In this document: one piece after another, positions 52,701 to 64,000 of the stretch | Numbering within the stretch: position 1 is the first letter of the stretch | How the letters are laid out: every line of letters begins with the position of its first letter | From: Bilabrum cf. latius | Lineage: Eukaryota > Bigyra: Bicosoecida > Bigyra > Bicosoecida | Length of the DNA: 64,000 nucleotides | NCBI GenBank assembly: GCA_965178125.1 | Contig: OZ237776.1 | Span: 62,001-126,000 of the forward strand | Direction: 5' to 3' | Program-made: the position numbers and the translations under genes | Notes under the pieces: generated by a model | What the model saw: the letters and a program-made list of their open reading frames with translations, nothing else | Database searches by the model: none | Told to the model about the DNA's origin: nothing

Positions 52701-55700
52701 GTGACGTACAGCAGGCTCTCGTTCCGAAGGGACTCGTCGCACGCGGGCAGGTGAAGGATGGACGCGAATCCATCGGTGGATCCACCGGTGGGTACACCGA
52801 ATGATCCGATGTCGACATGCTCGAACATGGTGACGGCCCCTTTCGCAGACACGCCGGGTGACACGCCGTCGTTCCGCGGCAGGGCGAGGAGTGAGGGCAG
52901 CACCTTCAGGCCAGGCCTCTCGCCCACAGACTGCAGGACCGCGCCGATGAACTCGAAGGAACGTTCGCTGGGATTGTACGCCGCCACGTCGTTGAGCGCC
53001 GCGCCGTTGCCGTCTGTGCCCCCGAATATGATGACCCGCCCGGCCGCCACAACCGCCGCGTGATCCTTCCGCGGCGCAGGCAGCGCGCCCAGGTCAACGT
53101 GCGGAGCCCACGCCCACACGTTCACGTCACACAGTGACAGCTTCCTGTCGGTGTCGGAGAGCACGTCAGCAGCGGTCTTGACGACGAACAAGAACCTCCC
53201 CATCTGCCTGCAGGGGATTCGTTCCCGGTAGAATATGCCGCCGGGCGCCCCTTCGCACTCAAAATTATTAAACCAATGCGTACCGTTGTCTCCTACAAAC
53301 ACGCGGATGTGTGCGCTCAGGACGTGCTGAGAGTCCCACTGCGCCACCAGATCCACCACCTCCACGAACTCTGCCTGCTACAGGTCCACCCGCCAGTACA
53401 CGTCCACGCCTGCCGGTGTGCCCGAAACGGCGCACCCTCCCGCGGCGGAGTCTCCGCTCGCGTCACTGTCGAGGGCCTTGTCCGCGCCCGCGGAACCGTC
53501 GGAGAAAATCGCAGCCTTGCCTTTAGCCACCTCCACCAAGCCGTCCTCCGATTCGGTCCTGGTCCAGATGACGGGTTTGGCCGACTCATACGTGGTGGGT
53601 ATCCTGGGAAATGCCTCGATCTCGATGGACACGAGCTCGGTTGATAGCCCCAGCCGGTACAGCGTCACGTACCGGCCGATTATGCCCGGCTGACAGGTAA
53701 ACGTGATGGTGTTATCTGTCGGAGCGGTCCCAGCCGCCACATTGGACGTGCAAAGATCCACGTGAGTCACTCCGTCCCAGCTCGGATCCAACGCGCTGAC
53801 GTTCGACATGCCGCCGTACACGTCGGTGATCTGTTCCGAGCAGCAACTGCCCCTCCCGTACATCTTGATGGTCTAGATCTCGATTGCAGCTCCAAGGTCC
53901 ACCTGAGTACGGTCATTCTCCGACCCTAAGGTCCCGTGACCCAACTGCAGATACATAAGGCTGGACGCGGTGTCTTTCCAGCCGTCCGTGGAGAACGCAC
54001 CTTGCATGTCGCCGTTGCGGTAGGGCTCCTCCCTTGTGATGACCGGCATGTGCAGCGCCACGTTTATGCCACTCGTCAGGGCCATCGGTCGCAACCTGCG
54101 GACGCACCTCGAGACCCATGGGGAGCGGGTCCTGGTCGCTGCAGCCACCCACATGTTCGTGTTCGGCTGCACCTCGCCGCCGAACTGGAGGGCATCTCGT
54201 CCGTTGGGTGAGGCCACGAGGGGCGACCCCTTCAGCACGTCCACGGGGTAATCGCCGCCCAATCCAGAGCTCGGAAGGATCGCTCCTCTGACCAGGTGGT
54301 CAAACCCGTCATTGATCCCGGCCAGGATCATGCCTCTCTCGCTCGTCTCGTTCCAGAAGTGGTTCTCGCTGGTCTCGATCACCCAGCAACCCTCCCACTG
54401 TGACGATGGGGAGGATCCGCCGGAACCGGACTGTCTGCAATACGGCACATACGCTGCTTCGGCCCCACGCATGGGGTATCTGGCGCTGGCACCCGTGAAG
54501 GACCGAGGCAGTGCCCTCCACTCCCCGCTGCGGGAGTCCACCAGCACGATATCCTCTGAGGGTGGCGCCTCGGACCCCGAAGGAGGAGACGGACCGGAAG
54601 ATAGAGCGTCTCCACCCACGAGCAGGATCTGGCCGTTGGACCCGCTGCCTGCAATGGCAGTTCCCTGCAAGGTACCGAGGCCGGTTGCAACCGCTGGATC
54701 CTGGTGCTGGTGCATGGTAAGGTTGGGGCCACGGGTCCAGTTGGCTTCTGCGGTGGGGATGGAAAAGCATGAAAGGGGAGGGAGGGAAAAGGGTGAAAAG
54801 GGAGTGTGGAGTAGAGAGACACCAAGCTGATCCTACATGGCAAATCGGACAAGCATCATATGGCGGAGTATGACCCCCCCCCTCCCCCCTCCCCCCTCCC
54901 CCGCCAGCAGAGGACACGGGGGGCCAGCAGAGGACACGGGGGGCTAGCAGAGGACACGGGGGGCTAGCAGAGGACACGGGGGGCCAGCAGAGGACACGGG
55001 GGGCTAGCAGAGGACACGGGGGGCTAGCAGAGAAGGGAGGGGAATGCCCTGTAATGGCTACAACACACATATTCTCACCAGCGGACACGATTGCGAGCTG
55101 ATACGCATGAGACGATGCGTTCTTTAACAGACCAACACCGGTACCATCCGCACCTGCTACAACACGCTTGCTACCCGCAAGGAGGCCCATCCCGCCAGCC
55201 TCGAGCTGTCCATTGTCTGAAGCGGGCGGCCTCCACACGAGCTGGGATACAGTACCCTGGGCAGGGATGGGGGTGGGCGTGGTACTTGGCGTCGGAGACG
55301 TGCTTGGGGTAACGGACGGCGTGGGTGACGTCGAAGGGGTCGGTGATGGGGACGTTGAAGGGCAGGCAGACGGCGTGGGACCAGGCAGAGGGCCGCCCAT
55401 CGAGGCCACAAACACCGCACCGGCATCCGTACCGCCTGTGCTGTCGAGGCTAGCCCCGAAGATCAGCTCCGCGCGACCGTCGCCCCCCAGGTCCTCGAAG
55501 GCACCCGTCACTGCCCACATTGTGTTTGCATCAACCACGCCGCTAATGCCCTGCGTGCTGGTGTTGAGTACTGTGACGTTCTGGACCATGTCGACGGTGT
55601 CAGAGGTGGTGCAGCCGAGGTACAAGATGAAGCTCTTGCCCGAGTTAGACCCGCCAGTATCATCCTCCCACGCTCCCACGGCGATGTCCGTGATACCATC

Positions 55701-58700
55701 GCCGTTCATGTCGCCGGCACTCGTCACACTAGCACCGAACTTTGACGCCGACTGGATCGTGCCGCCTGGGACGCCCTCCTGCCCGTCCCTGATCACGCGC
55801 ACGGATCCGTTCACCACTGCACCGCTGGAACTAAGCCCAAAGTAGATAACCGCGTCACTATCGAGTGCACCGACAACCAGATCCACAGCGTGTTGGGGGG
55901 ACCGAGCCGGTATGGCAGCGAGCGAAAATCCAAGGTAGTTTACCATTGGGCTGATGGTGCTTAGCCCAGTGCTCTGCGAAATCATTGTGGTCGACGCGAC
56001 GGTGTCGTTGCCGTTCATGAGGTGGACAAACACGACGCCACCGTTTCCGAAGCCACTCGTAGCCGCAAACGCTGTCACTGCGATGTCGCCGAGCCCGTCA
56101 CCGTCGATATCCCCCAGACTGCTCGACGCCTGCCCGTACCTGCCGTTCTCCGGGAACGTTCCGGTGGGAATGCCGTTGAGCCCGTCCTGAAGCACCACTG
56201 TGTTGGTCACAGTGCCGTTGGCGTCCACGCGCAGCACGAAGGCTCTGCCGACCTTGACCACGCCTCCCAGATCGATGAACACCTGCCCTGCGATCAGCCT
56301 TGGCGTGTCCCCGTCCTCGCCACTCGGCTGGTCAAACCGAGACAAACCGGTGCCAAACCCAGATCCCGTCGTTGGCGTGATTCCAGACGCGTCGATATTC
56401 CCACCAGTGCCCAGATGGTACTCGGTGTAGCTATCCACGGTCCTGTCGGGGTTCATGGCTAAGACTGCAAACGAGCCAGCGCTGGAGCCGCCCCCGCTGG
56501 CCTGATCGAGAAGTACGCCCATGTCCTCGACGGAGTCACCGTTCATGTCTCCGAGGGAAACGGCATGGCGGCCCATGCGGTCGCCTGCCCGCGGGAAATT
56601 CAAAGGCAAGCCAGACTGCCCGTTGGCGATCTTGACCATGGAGACCACAGCACCAACCGGGGCAGGGGATGGGGAAGCACTCGGGGTCACGCTCGGAGTG
56701 GGCGAGGCGCTGGGTGACGGTGTGACAGACGGTGTCGCCGATGGACTCGGAGCCACACCGCCCGCAAACACAACAAACACAGCACCCCTATTCGACCCCC
56801 CGGTGCTGTCTCGCCTGGCGGTCAAAAGAAGGTCCGTGCGGCCATCGCCGTCCAGATCGCCTAGGGCACACCCCGCACTCAGCATAGAGCCACTCGTCAC
56901 CTGTCCCGAGATACCTGGCGTCGATGTGCTGAGTTTGGTGAAGCTCTTCACGGCATTGGTCGCGGTCCCGGGGTTGAGTCGGAGCAAAAACACGACTCCG
57001 CTGTTCGTTCCGGCTGCGCCGTCAGTTCTGGCGCCGACCAGCAGATCCTCGATTCCATCGCCATCCATGTCACCAACGTTCGCCACGGGGAATCCGAAGT
57101 ACGAACCGCTAGAGATTGTGCTTAGGGGCAGCCCTTCATGCCCGTCTTTAATGGTCACCACATCGCCTATCACGCCGGACGCGTTCAGCCTGGCGATATA
57201 GAACGTATCGGAGGCAGGTGTCGCGTACACGAGATCCACGGGGTTGCCGGGCAGCCTGGGCGCCAGAGCTGCGAGCGAGTACCCTGCGTTGCTCCCTGAG
57301 GATGGCAGCCCTTCCCCGACGGTTTCGGATAGCCGGATATAGTCTCGGACTGTGTCGTTGGTATCCATGAAGAGCACAAAAATGGCACCGCTGTCCGCCG
57401 ATCCAGCATCGGCCAGCGGAGCTCCGATTGCGATGTCGTTGAGACCGTCTTCGTCGAGATCACCGAGATCTCCGGTGATGGCCCTCCCGAAAATGTCCCC
57501 AGCGCCGATCGTACCGGTCGGCAAGCCGCCTACGCCATTGCCAATCAGGACTGTGTTATTGACAGTACCGTTGGGTCGAAGACGAAGTACAAACGCGATT
57601 CCGCCATCGGTTACCCCGCCCACATCGCCGTTGAAGGCGCCCACAACGAGCCTCGGCTGGTGACCATCATCCCCCAACGGCTGGTCAAGACGGGATGGCT
57701 CGGCACCAAAGTACTCTAATGTATTGAAAGGGGTATAGTCGAGGCCGCCATCTGCGGCGCTTATCTTCTAGAAGTGCCTTACGGTGCCGTTTCGGCGCAT
57801 GAACATGATCAGAACGGATCCGCTGCTGCTTAGAACGTCATCGTCGTCGATGATATGCACTGCAACGTCCACGATTCCATCACCATCGATATCCCCGATG
57901 TTCCCTGCGCCTTCCCCAAATCCATCATCGTTGGCAAGCAGGTCGGAAGGCAAGCCACCGGTCCCACTCGCGATCTTCGACACGTGCAGGGGCATCCCCG
58001 GGGCGGCGGGAGTCGGGCTTGGGCTGGGGCTGGGACTCGGCGTAGGACTCGGTACCGCCCCGCCCATGAATCCGATCACTACCGAGCCCTGTTCTGCGCC
58101 GCTCTCACTGTCCTTGTAGAACCCAACGGCTACTTCAGGCCTGCCGTCACCGTTCATATCGGAGAGGACCGCTATTCCACGCAGAAATGAGCTAATGGGA
58201 GCCACGCCGGAGAAGGCACCCTACTCCACGGTGACGATCTGCACGGATTTGAGGGGGACAGCGTGTCCTCCTGGGTTGAGATAGAGGATGTACATGGCAC
58301 CCGAGTTGGCGCCGCCCGCGGGATCTGTGGTACCAGCTGCGATCAGATCCGCGACGCCATCGCCATCCAGATCACCTGCAAGGGTGGTTGGATACCCGAA
58401 CCCAGATCCGCTGGTAATCACGCCTGTCCCGAGGCCGCCCTGCCCGTCAGCTATCACCTCCACGGACCCGTTGATGGTGCCGTTGTGGGTCAGCCTGGCC
58501 AGGAGGATGGCATCTTCGATCTCAGCGGAAATCACCAGGTCCACGGGATTTCCGGCAAACCTGGGCGGCATGGAAGTCGCTTCCCACCCCAGCTAGGTGA
58601 TCGTAATCGGCAGCGAGTCGAAACCCTCCCCCGAAGCCTGTGACAGCCGCTTCGCGCTACGCACCGTGTCGTCACCGTCGAGGTACAGCACGAATATGGC

Positions 58701-61700
58701 ACCCAGATCAGTCCCGCCCGCGTCGTTCCGCGGCGCTCCCACGGCGATGTCGTTAAGGCCATCTTCGTCCACGTCACCCAGAAAGGCCACGCCCGCACCG
58801 AATCGATCCCCAGCAGTGTACGTGCCAGATGGCAAACCGCCCTACCCGTTGGCGATGAAGGTCTGTTTCGCGACTGAGCCGTCTGGCTGCAGCCTAAAGA
58901 TAGCTGCCTGCCCTGTGCTACTGTCCGCGTTGTTGTGGCCCACAGCCAGGCGGGTTAGGTGGCCCTGATCCCCGTTCGGCTGCAGCAGCTAAGTTGGGCT
59001 GGAGCCGAACCGAGCTGTCGCAGGTGTCGTGAACGACGCGTTGCCGTTCCCGGAAGTCGCGCTGATCTTTGTATGGGATTTCACCGTCGCGTTCCGGTAC
59101 ATGAGCAAGATGTGGATCGCTCCAGCATTGGAGGCACCGTCATCATCCGCCTGTGCCTGCACCGCAAGGTCATCTGCCCCGTTCCCGTCAATGTCGCCAA
59201 TGTTCTCGATGCCATACCCGAAATGATCGCTGTTCTCGACAACGCCAGAGGGCAGGCCCCTCGTCCCACTCCGGATTTTGAACGCTTCCGTGATAGTGCC
59301 GGGGGCGGCCGGGGGCGGAGTCGGCGATGGGGATGGCGTCGCGCTCGGGCTCGGGCTAGGAGCAGGCACCGTAGCTCCACGGACAGTGATGGCAAACACT
59401 GACCCGGAAAAAGACGCCCTTGTTCTAGCTCCCACGAACAGCTGTCGCTGACCCGATGCAGACACAGGAGACGTGACAGCAGCAACCGATGACCCAAACC
59501 CATCCGAGATAGTGAAGGTTCCTGGCGGTAGCCCGCTCTAGCTGTTCTTGACCTCAATATGCGACACTACCTGCCGCGTGGTACCCGACAGCACGCACAG
59601 AAACATCTTGTCCGACGCTGTGCTGAGATCGCTGGCAGTGATTGCCAGGTCAAGAGGCGCCTGTCCATCCAGATCGATCCCAGCCACGCCCGTGCCAAAG
59701 CCCAAGCCCGTGATCGATAGGGGCGGCATGCCGCCGATCCCGCTTCCGATCTGCCGGTGCCAGTCCAAAGTACCGTTCGGCGCGAAACCCATCAACGTGA
59801 CCCTGGCACCTGGCTGCGACACTGCACCACCGACAGCAAGGCAGTTGGTTCCATCGCCCCACGGGCCCAGCCATGCCATGGAAAACCCAAATCCGAAGTT
59901 AGTCGGGAAGTAGCTAGCCCCAGGGAGCCCGCCCAGGTCCTTGCCGTAGGTAACAGCGTGCGAGAAATTGAAGCGATCGGTATAGTTTGCGTACAGAACG
60001 GCAATTCCCCCGTGACCCGTGTGCCCGTCGCCTCCGATGATGGCGTCAGGCACACCGTCACCATTCACGTCAGCACTCTCCACCGCGATGCTCATCCTGC
60101 TGCCAGCCAAGGTGAGATCGTTCCCGGGGATCGATTCCAGGTAGGAGCCGGTGTAACGAATGGAACGGTTGAAGGAGCCATCCGGCGCCAACAATAGGTC
60201 GTATACGTGTCCTCCGCCGAAGGGCTGGGATACTAGCAGCCTCACTCCAGTCCTACCATCTGGTACGGGCAGGTCATCCCATCCGATGAGGGGTTCTTGC
60301 CCCACAAAAGCAAGGCCGTGCCCCCAGTATACGGCGGGGCTAGTTGTAGGAACAGAGTGCCCAAAGCCAACCGAGTTTGGGCTAAACTCGACGTATTCCT
60401 TCACCGTGCCATTCGCGTGCATGAGGAACACAAATCCCTCGTTCTACGTGCCCGCCATGGCAGCGACGTCACCCACGCCGTTGCCGTCCCAGTCGCCGAT
60501 CGAGGTCATTGCAATTCCGAGTTCTCCACCGGCAGGAGTCAGCCCGGGAGGCAGCCCACCGTTACCGTTGGAGATCTCCTGCACCGCCTGCACATAGCCG
60601 AGGGGGTTCGGGGAGGGCGATGGGGACGGGGTCGGGCTGGGGGTTGGAGTGGGGCTGGAAGCAGGCGCTGAGGCCCCTTTCACCGTCAGTGCGTACACAG
60701 CACCGAGCGCGGAATGCTTAGATCGAGCTCCCACAAACAGCTGTCGCTGGCCAGAATCGGACACAGGGTACGTGATTGCGGCCATGGATGATCCAAACGC
60801 ATCCGAGATAGTGTAGGTTCCTGGCGGCAAGCCATTCTTGCCATTATTTACCTCAATATGCGACACCACTTGCCGCGTGGTACCCGACAGCACGCACAAA
60901 AACATCGTGTCTGCCGCTGTGCTCCCATCAGTGGCGCTGATTGCCAGGTCAAGTGGCGCCTGTCCATCCAGATCGATCCCTGCCACGCCCGCGCCAAAGC
61001 CCAGGCCCGTGATCGATAGGGTCGGCATGCCGCCAATCCCGCTTCCGATCTGCCGGTGCCAGTCCAAAGTTCCGTTCGGCGCGAAACCCATCAGCGTGAC
61101 CCTGGCACCTGGCTGTGACAGTCCACTGCCGACAGCAAGGCAGTTGGTTCCATCGCCCCACGGGCCCAGCCATGCCATGGAAAACCCAAATCCGAAGTTA
61201 GTCGGGAAGTAGCTAGCCCCAGGGAGCCCGTTCAAGTCCTTGCCGTAGGTAACAGCGTGCGAGAAATTGAACGGATCTGAAGCATTCGCGTAGAGTACGG
61301 CGATGCCGCCCGCGCCAGCATGCCAGTCCGCACCCACGATGGCGTCAGGCACCCCGTCACCATTCACGTCCGCGCTCTCCACCGACATGCACATCCTTGC
61401 TGCACCAGTGAGATCGTTCCCGGGGATCGATTCCAGGTAGGAACCGGTGTGACGAATGGATCGATTGAAGGAACCATTCCGGTTCAGCAGCAGATCGTAC
61501 AAGTCGCTCCCCACCAGCTGACCCACAAGCAGCCTCACCCGAGCCTCACTTGTCGAGCCAGCAACCGGTTCCTGACTCACAAAAGCAAGGCCATGACCCC
61601 AGTACTGGTTGGCAGCGGGAGACACGTGTCCGAAGCCAGCCGAGTCTGGGCTGAACTCAACGTATTCCTTCACCGTGCCGTTCGCGTGCATGAGGAACAC

Positions 61701-64000
61701 AAATCCCTCCTTCCGGGCCCCAGACATGGCTGCGACATCACCCACGCCGTTGCCATCCCAGTCGCCAACCGAGGCCATTGCGATTCCGAGTTCTCCACCG
61801 GCAGGAGTCAGCCCGGCGGGCAGCCCACCGTTACCGTTGGAGATCTCCTGCACCGCCTGCACAAAGCCGAAGGGACGCAGGGCCGGATCGGGGCTTGGGC
61901 TAGGGGTGGGAGCAGGCGCGGTTCCGCCCATAAAAGCCACAAAGACCGCTCCCCTGTCCGTGCCGCCCGTGTCATCGCCGGTCGCTGTGAGCAGCACGTC
62001 TGTCCGGCCGTCTCCGTTCATGTCGCCCAGGGGAGATCCAGCGGAGAACAGCGTGTTGGAGCCGACGATGCCGGCCAGTGCGCCGGTCGATGGGCGAAGT
62101 CTGATGAGGCTCTTCACAGCGTCCGTGGCCCCACCGCCGTTCAAGTAGAGAAAGTACGCGGCTCCATCGTTGGAGCTGTCAGTCCGAGCTCCGACGAAGA
62201 GATCTTCGATTCCATCCCCATCCATGTCGCCTGCGTTGCGGACCGGTGCACCGAAGTTGCCTCCCGCGGGTATCGAGCTCGTCGCCAGCCCCTGCTGCCC
62301 GTCGGCGATCGTAACCGCGCTATCAATCACTCCGAATTCGTTTAAGCGCACGATGTGAATCTTCTGCGCCCAGCTCTCCCCGATCACCAGATCCACGGGG
62401 TTCCCTGCAGACCGCGGTGACAGGGCAGCGATGCTAAACCCGATGCGAGTCCCACCCGTGGGCATGCCCTCCCCTGACGCCTCGGAAACACGAAGCATAT
62501 CACGCACCGTGTCGTTGCCGTTCATGAAAAGTAGCCACACGGCTCCCCGGGCGGCTCCCAGGATCTCTGTAGCGGGTGCGCCGGCAGCCACGTCGTTCTG
62601 CCCGTCAAAATCCAAGTCACCCACGGTCGTGACAGAGTGGCCAAACTGGTCCCCGGCCGCGACGGTCGCGTTGGGCATGCCCCCAGCCCCGTTCCCAATG
62701 ACAACAGTGTGGTTCACTGTGCCGTTGGGCAGCAGCCGCATCACAACGATCGATCCGGTCTCTGCACCGCCGAGGTTGTCTCCGAACATTCCTGCCAGGA
62801 GACGAGGAAGGTGCCCGTCATCACCGTTGGGCTGGTCCATTCGCGTGGGCTCCCCGCCGAAACGCTCGTTATCGACATCGGGCGTGTGATTGAGGCCGCC
62901 CTCGAGTGCGCTGATCTTCTGGTGGGCCTTCACCGTGCCGTCGGTGTTCAAGAACAGGATGGTGATTGAGCCACTAGCAGTCCTGACGTCGTCGTCTTGA
63001 ATGGAGTACACCGCCACGTCTGGCACCCCGTCACCGTCCAGATCACCGATGCTGCCCGCCCCCTCGCCGAACGAATCACCGTCAGCGATCATTCCGGATG
63101 GAAGCCCTCCCAGCCCGCTTGCGATCTTTTGCACATGGGTCACCACACCAGCAGGAGCGGGGAGGGGAGTGGGGCTGGGGCTCGCCACTGGACCGCCCAT
63201 GGTCACCACGTAGATCGCACCCGCATTGCTCCCTCCAGTGTCGTCGTGAATCGACCCGAACACGAGGTCTGGCCTCCCGTCCCCGTTCAGGTCTTCAAAT
63301 GCCCCGGCAAGGGCGAACAGGCTGCCGGTTGCAACCACCCCGGAAAGCCCGGAAGTAGCCGTTGACAGCTCCACAATGCTGCCTACAGCATCCGTCGCAG
63401 ACGCGTTGTTGAGGTGCAGGATGTACCCCTTGCCGGAGGCAGCTCCACCGGTGGAGTCCTTCCAAGCCGCCACTCCCAGATCATCCACGCCGTCGCCGTT
63501 CATGTCGCCCACGTGCACGATATAGACCCCGAACTCGGAGCCGGTCTCGATCGTCCCAGTTGGAATGCCGTTCTGGCCATCGGAAATCTCCTCGATCGAC
63601 CCGGGAATCACGCCACCGGTGGAGTTGATCCGGCAGAGAACAACCACATGATCTGCTTGCGAAGCGATGGCTACATCCACGGGATTCTCGCCGGCCGCCC
63701 GCGGTGGAATCGCTGCGATCGCGTATCCTAGCTGGTCCATGGTGGAGCTCAGTCCGGCGAATGCAGACCCCAACGCCTGGGAATGCTGGACGGCCTGCTT
63801 GACCATGTCTGTCTCTGCCATGAAAAAGATGTGAAGAGCGCCGTCGGTGCCGGCGGTAGGGGCTCCCACGGCGATGTCGTTCAGCCCGTCGCCGTCCAGA
63901 TCACCCAGATTGCCCGCAATATCGATCCCGAACCGCGATGAAGCAGGCAGGTAGGCAGCGGGCAAGCCACCTTCCCCGCTCGACAAAGCGGTGACATTCG
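46733..64000 (-). CDS. Second giant ectodomain protein: FG-GAP super-blocks, galactose-binding, kelch and LamG-like domains (5' partial)
   Basis: Open from the window's right edge to TGA at 46733-46735, with one intron (55078-54748): more than 5,600 residues, start not in view. About 15 in-frame TAGs read as Gln; each reopens in the same frame. From N to C: about six and a half blocks of some 430 residues, each made of FG-GAP repeats (GDLDGDG..D.AVGA) and ended by a Ser/Thr/Pro linker (63160, 61900, 60630, 59330, 58030, 56700, 55320). After the intron: kelch-like strands (54700-54250), a fucolectin/F5-8-like domain (NVALHMPV, VDLG, 54080-53620), a second galactose-binding-like region (53560-53120), kelch (53100-52900), a LamG/ConA-like domain (52200-51780), FG-GAP-like strands (51060-50170) and an unrecognised C-terminal 800 residues. 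No C-terminal TM helix was seen, so it is secreted or anchored N-terminally. Confidence 0.85.
49815..49834. repeat. 20-bp perfect palindrome joining two over-represented palindromes
   Basis: CCACCGGTTGCAACCGGTGG is its own reverse complement. Its core GGTTGCAACC recurs five more times in this gene and its arms match CCACCGGTGG, which recurs eight times across the window. Confidence 0.85.
54748..55078 (-). other. Intron of the second giant gene
   Basis: Minus-strand donor CTG|GTGAGAAT and acceptor TCCCCACCGCAG, 331 nt, phase 1. Splicing joins YQLAIVSA-E-ANWTRGPNL and changes frame, which is necessary because exons on either side are in different frames. It carries the minisatellite and a pyrimidine-rich tract. 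Confidence 0.85.
54904..55036 (+). repeat. 20-bp minisatellite inside the intron
   Basis: Six full units and a partial seventh of C(C/T)AGCAGAGGACACGGGGGG with a 20-bp period. Units differ mainly at the C/T in the second base. The run is flanked by C-rich sequence at 54869-54902. Confidence 0.92.
59538..61900 (-). repeat. Adjacent 1.3-kb duplicated blocks in the second giant gene
   Basis: 59,538-60,600 and 60,838-61,900 are close copies offset by about 1.27-1.30 kb (for example ACCTCAATATGCGACAC at 59551 and 60850, and CAAATCCCTC at 60431 and 61700). They encode the same block, HANGTVKEYVEFSP through GTTRQVVSHIEV. The left copy has TAG where the right has other codons. Confidence 0.88.

Larger units (their letters stand above)
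9238..56900. repeat. Dispersed 10-mer CACTCGTCAC (about 27 exact copies, both strands)
   Basis: Exact copies by eye, either orientation, near 9239, 9752, 14187, 17060, 20575, 20694, 21112, 21205, 26313, 26339, 26657, 28018, 28038, 30861, 30968, 31788, 33541, 34705, 36367, 46936, 49887, 50153, 51783, 52211, 52372, 55726, 56889. Many extend to GCACTCGTCACACC. They lie in exons, introns and spacers, and encode different peptides depending on frame and strand (GVTSA, ALVTL, LVTYP), so the constraint is on DNA, not protein. Confidence 0.85.

Noticed and set aside
54309-54900. Continuation of the FG-GAP frame through 54900-54309
   Set aside because: This frame reads through the minisatellite and out of register with the lectin-like domain; the intron 55078-54748 restores the correct frame.

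Overview
This is nuclear DNA from a GC-rich, ciliated or flagellated heterotrophic protist. Evidence: GT-AG introns of about 110-330 nt, a mitochondrial GrpE with a presequence, a carnitine palmitoyltransferase 1, a Golgi GRASP, a Cks1 cell-cycle subunit, a cilium/flagellum CFAP100-like protein, a DDX6/Dhh1 RNA helicase and a CHD-type remodeler. I cannot name the lineage.

The genetic code is not standard: TAG is sense and reads as glutamine. TGA, and in at least one gene TAA, are the stops. More than 40 in-frame TAGs interrupt otherwise perfect genes. Several sit where the family or an internal repeat demands Gln, such as DSDWNP-[TAG]-ND in the SNF2 helicase and H-[TAG]-KIS in the FG-GAP repeats, whose other copies read HQKIS. 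With TAG read as Gln, short fragments fuse into complete genes, two of them enormous. All gene calls below use TAG=Gln.

Layout. 9-5837 (+): CHD-like chromatin remodeler with a bromodomain between two chromodomains. 6120-18974 (-): a 4,284-aa single-exon surface protein (FG-GAP, IPT/TIG, FN3-like, Cys-rich, multi-TM). 20207-22090 (-): tail-anchored low-complexity protein. 22219-22960 (+): small coiled-coil protein. 23490-24065 (-): Cks1. 24591-26309 (+): DDX6/Dhh1. 27375-29065 (-): GRASP. 29105-32935 (+): secreted-ectodomain multi-TM protein related at its C-terminus to the 6120-18974 protein. 34074-37394 (-): CPT1. 38236-39147 (+): GrpE. 39444-41227 (+): CFAP100-like. 41840-45760 (-): single-pass surface protein with a Ser/Pro/Thr stalk. 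46733-64000 and beyond (-): a second giant ectodomain protein, more than 5,600 residues in the window, with seven FG-GAP super-blocks, galactose-binding-like, kelch-like and LamG-like domains.

Four putative surface proteins take up over half of the window, interleaved with ordinary housekeeping genes. Gene spacing is tight and several pairs are divergent; GRASP and its neighbour start only 39 bp apart. Intergenic islands are visibly more AT-rich than the genes. Besides the recoding, the oddest signal is a dispersed 10-mer, CACTCGTCAC, present about 27 times on both strands in exons, introns and spacers, together with repeated 10-bp palindromes (CCACCGGTGG, GGTTGCAACC).
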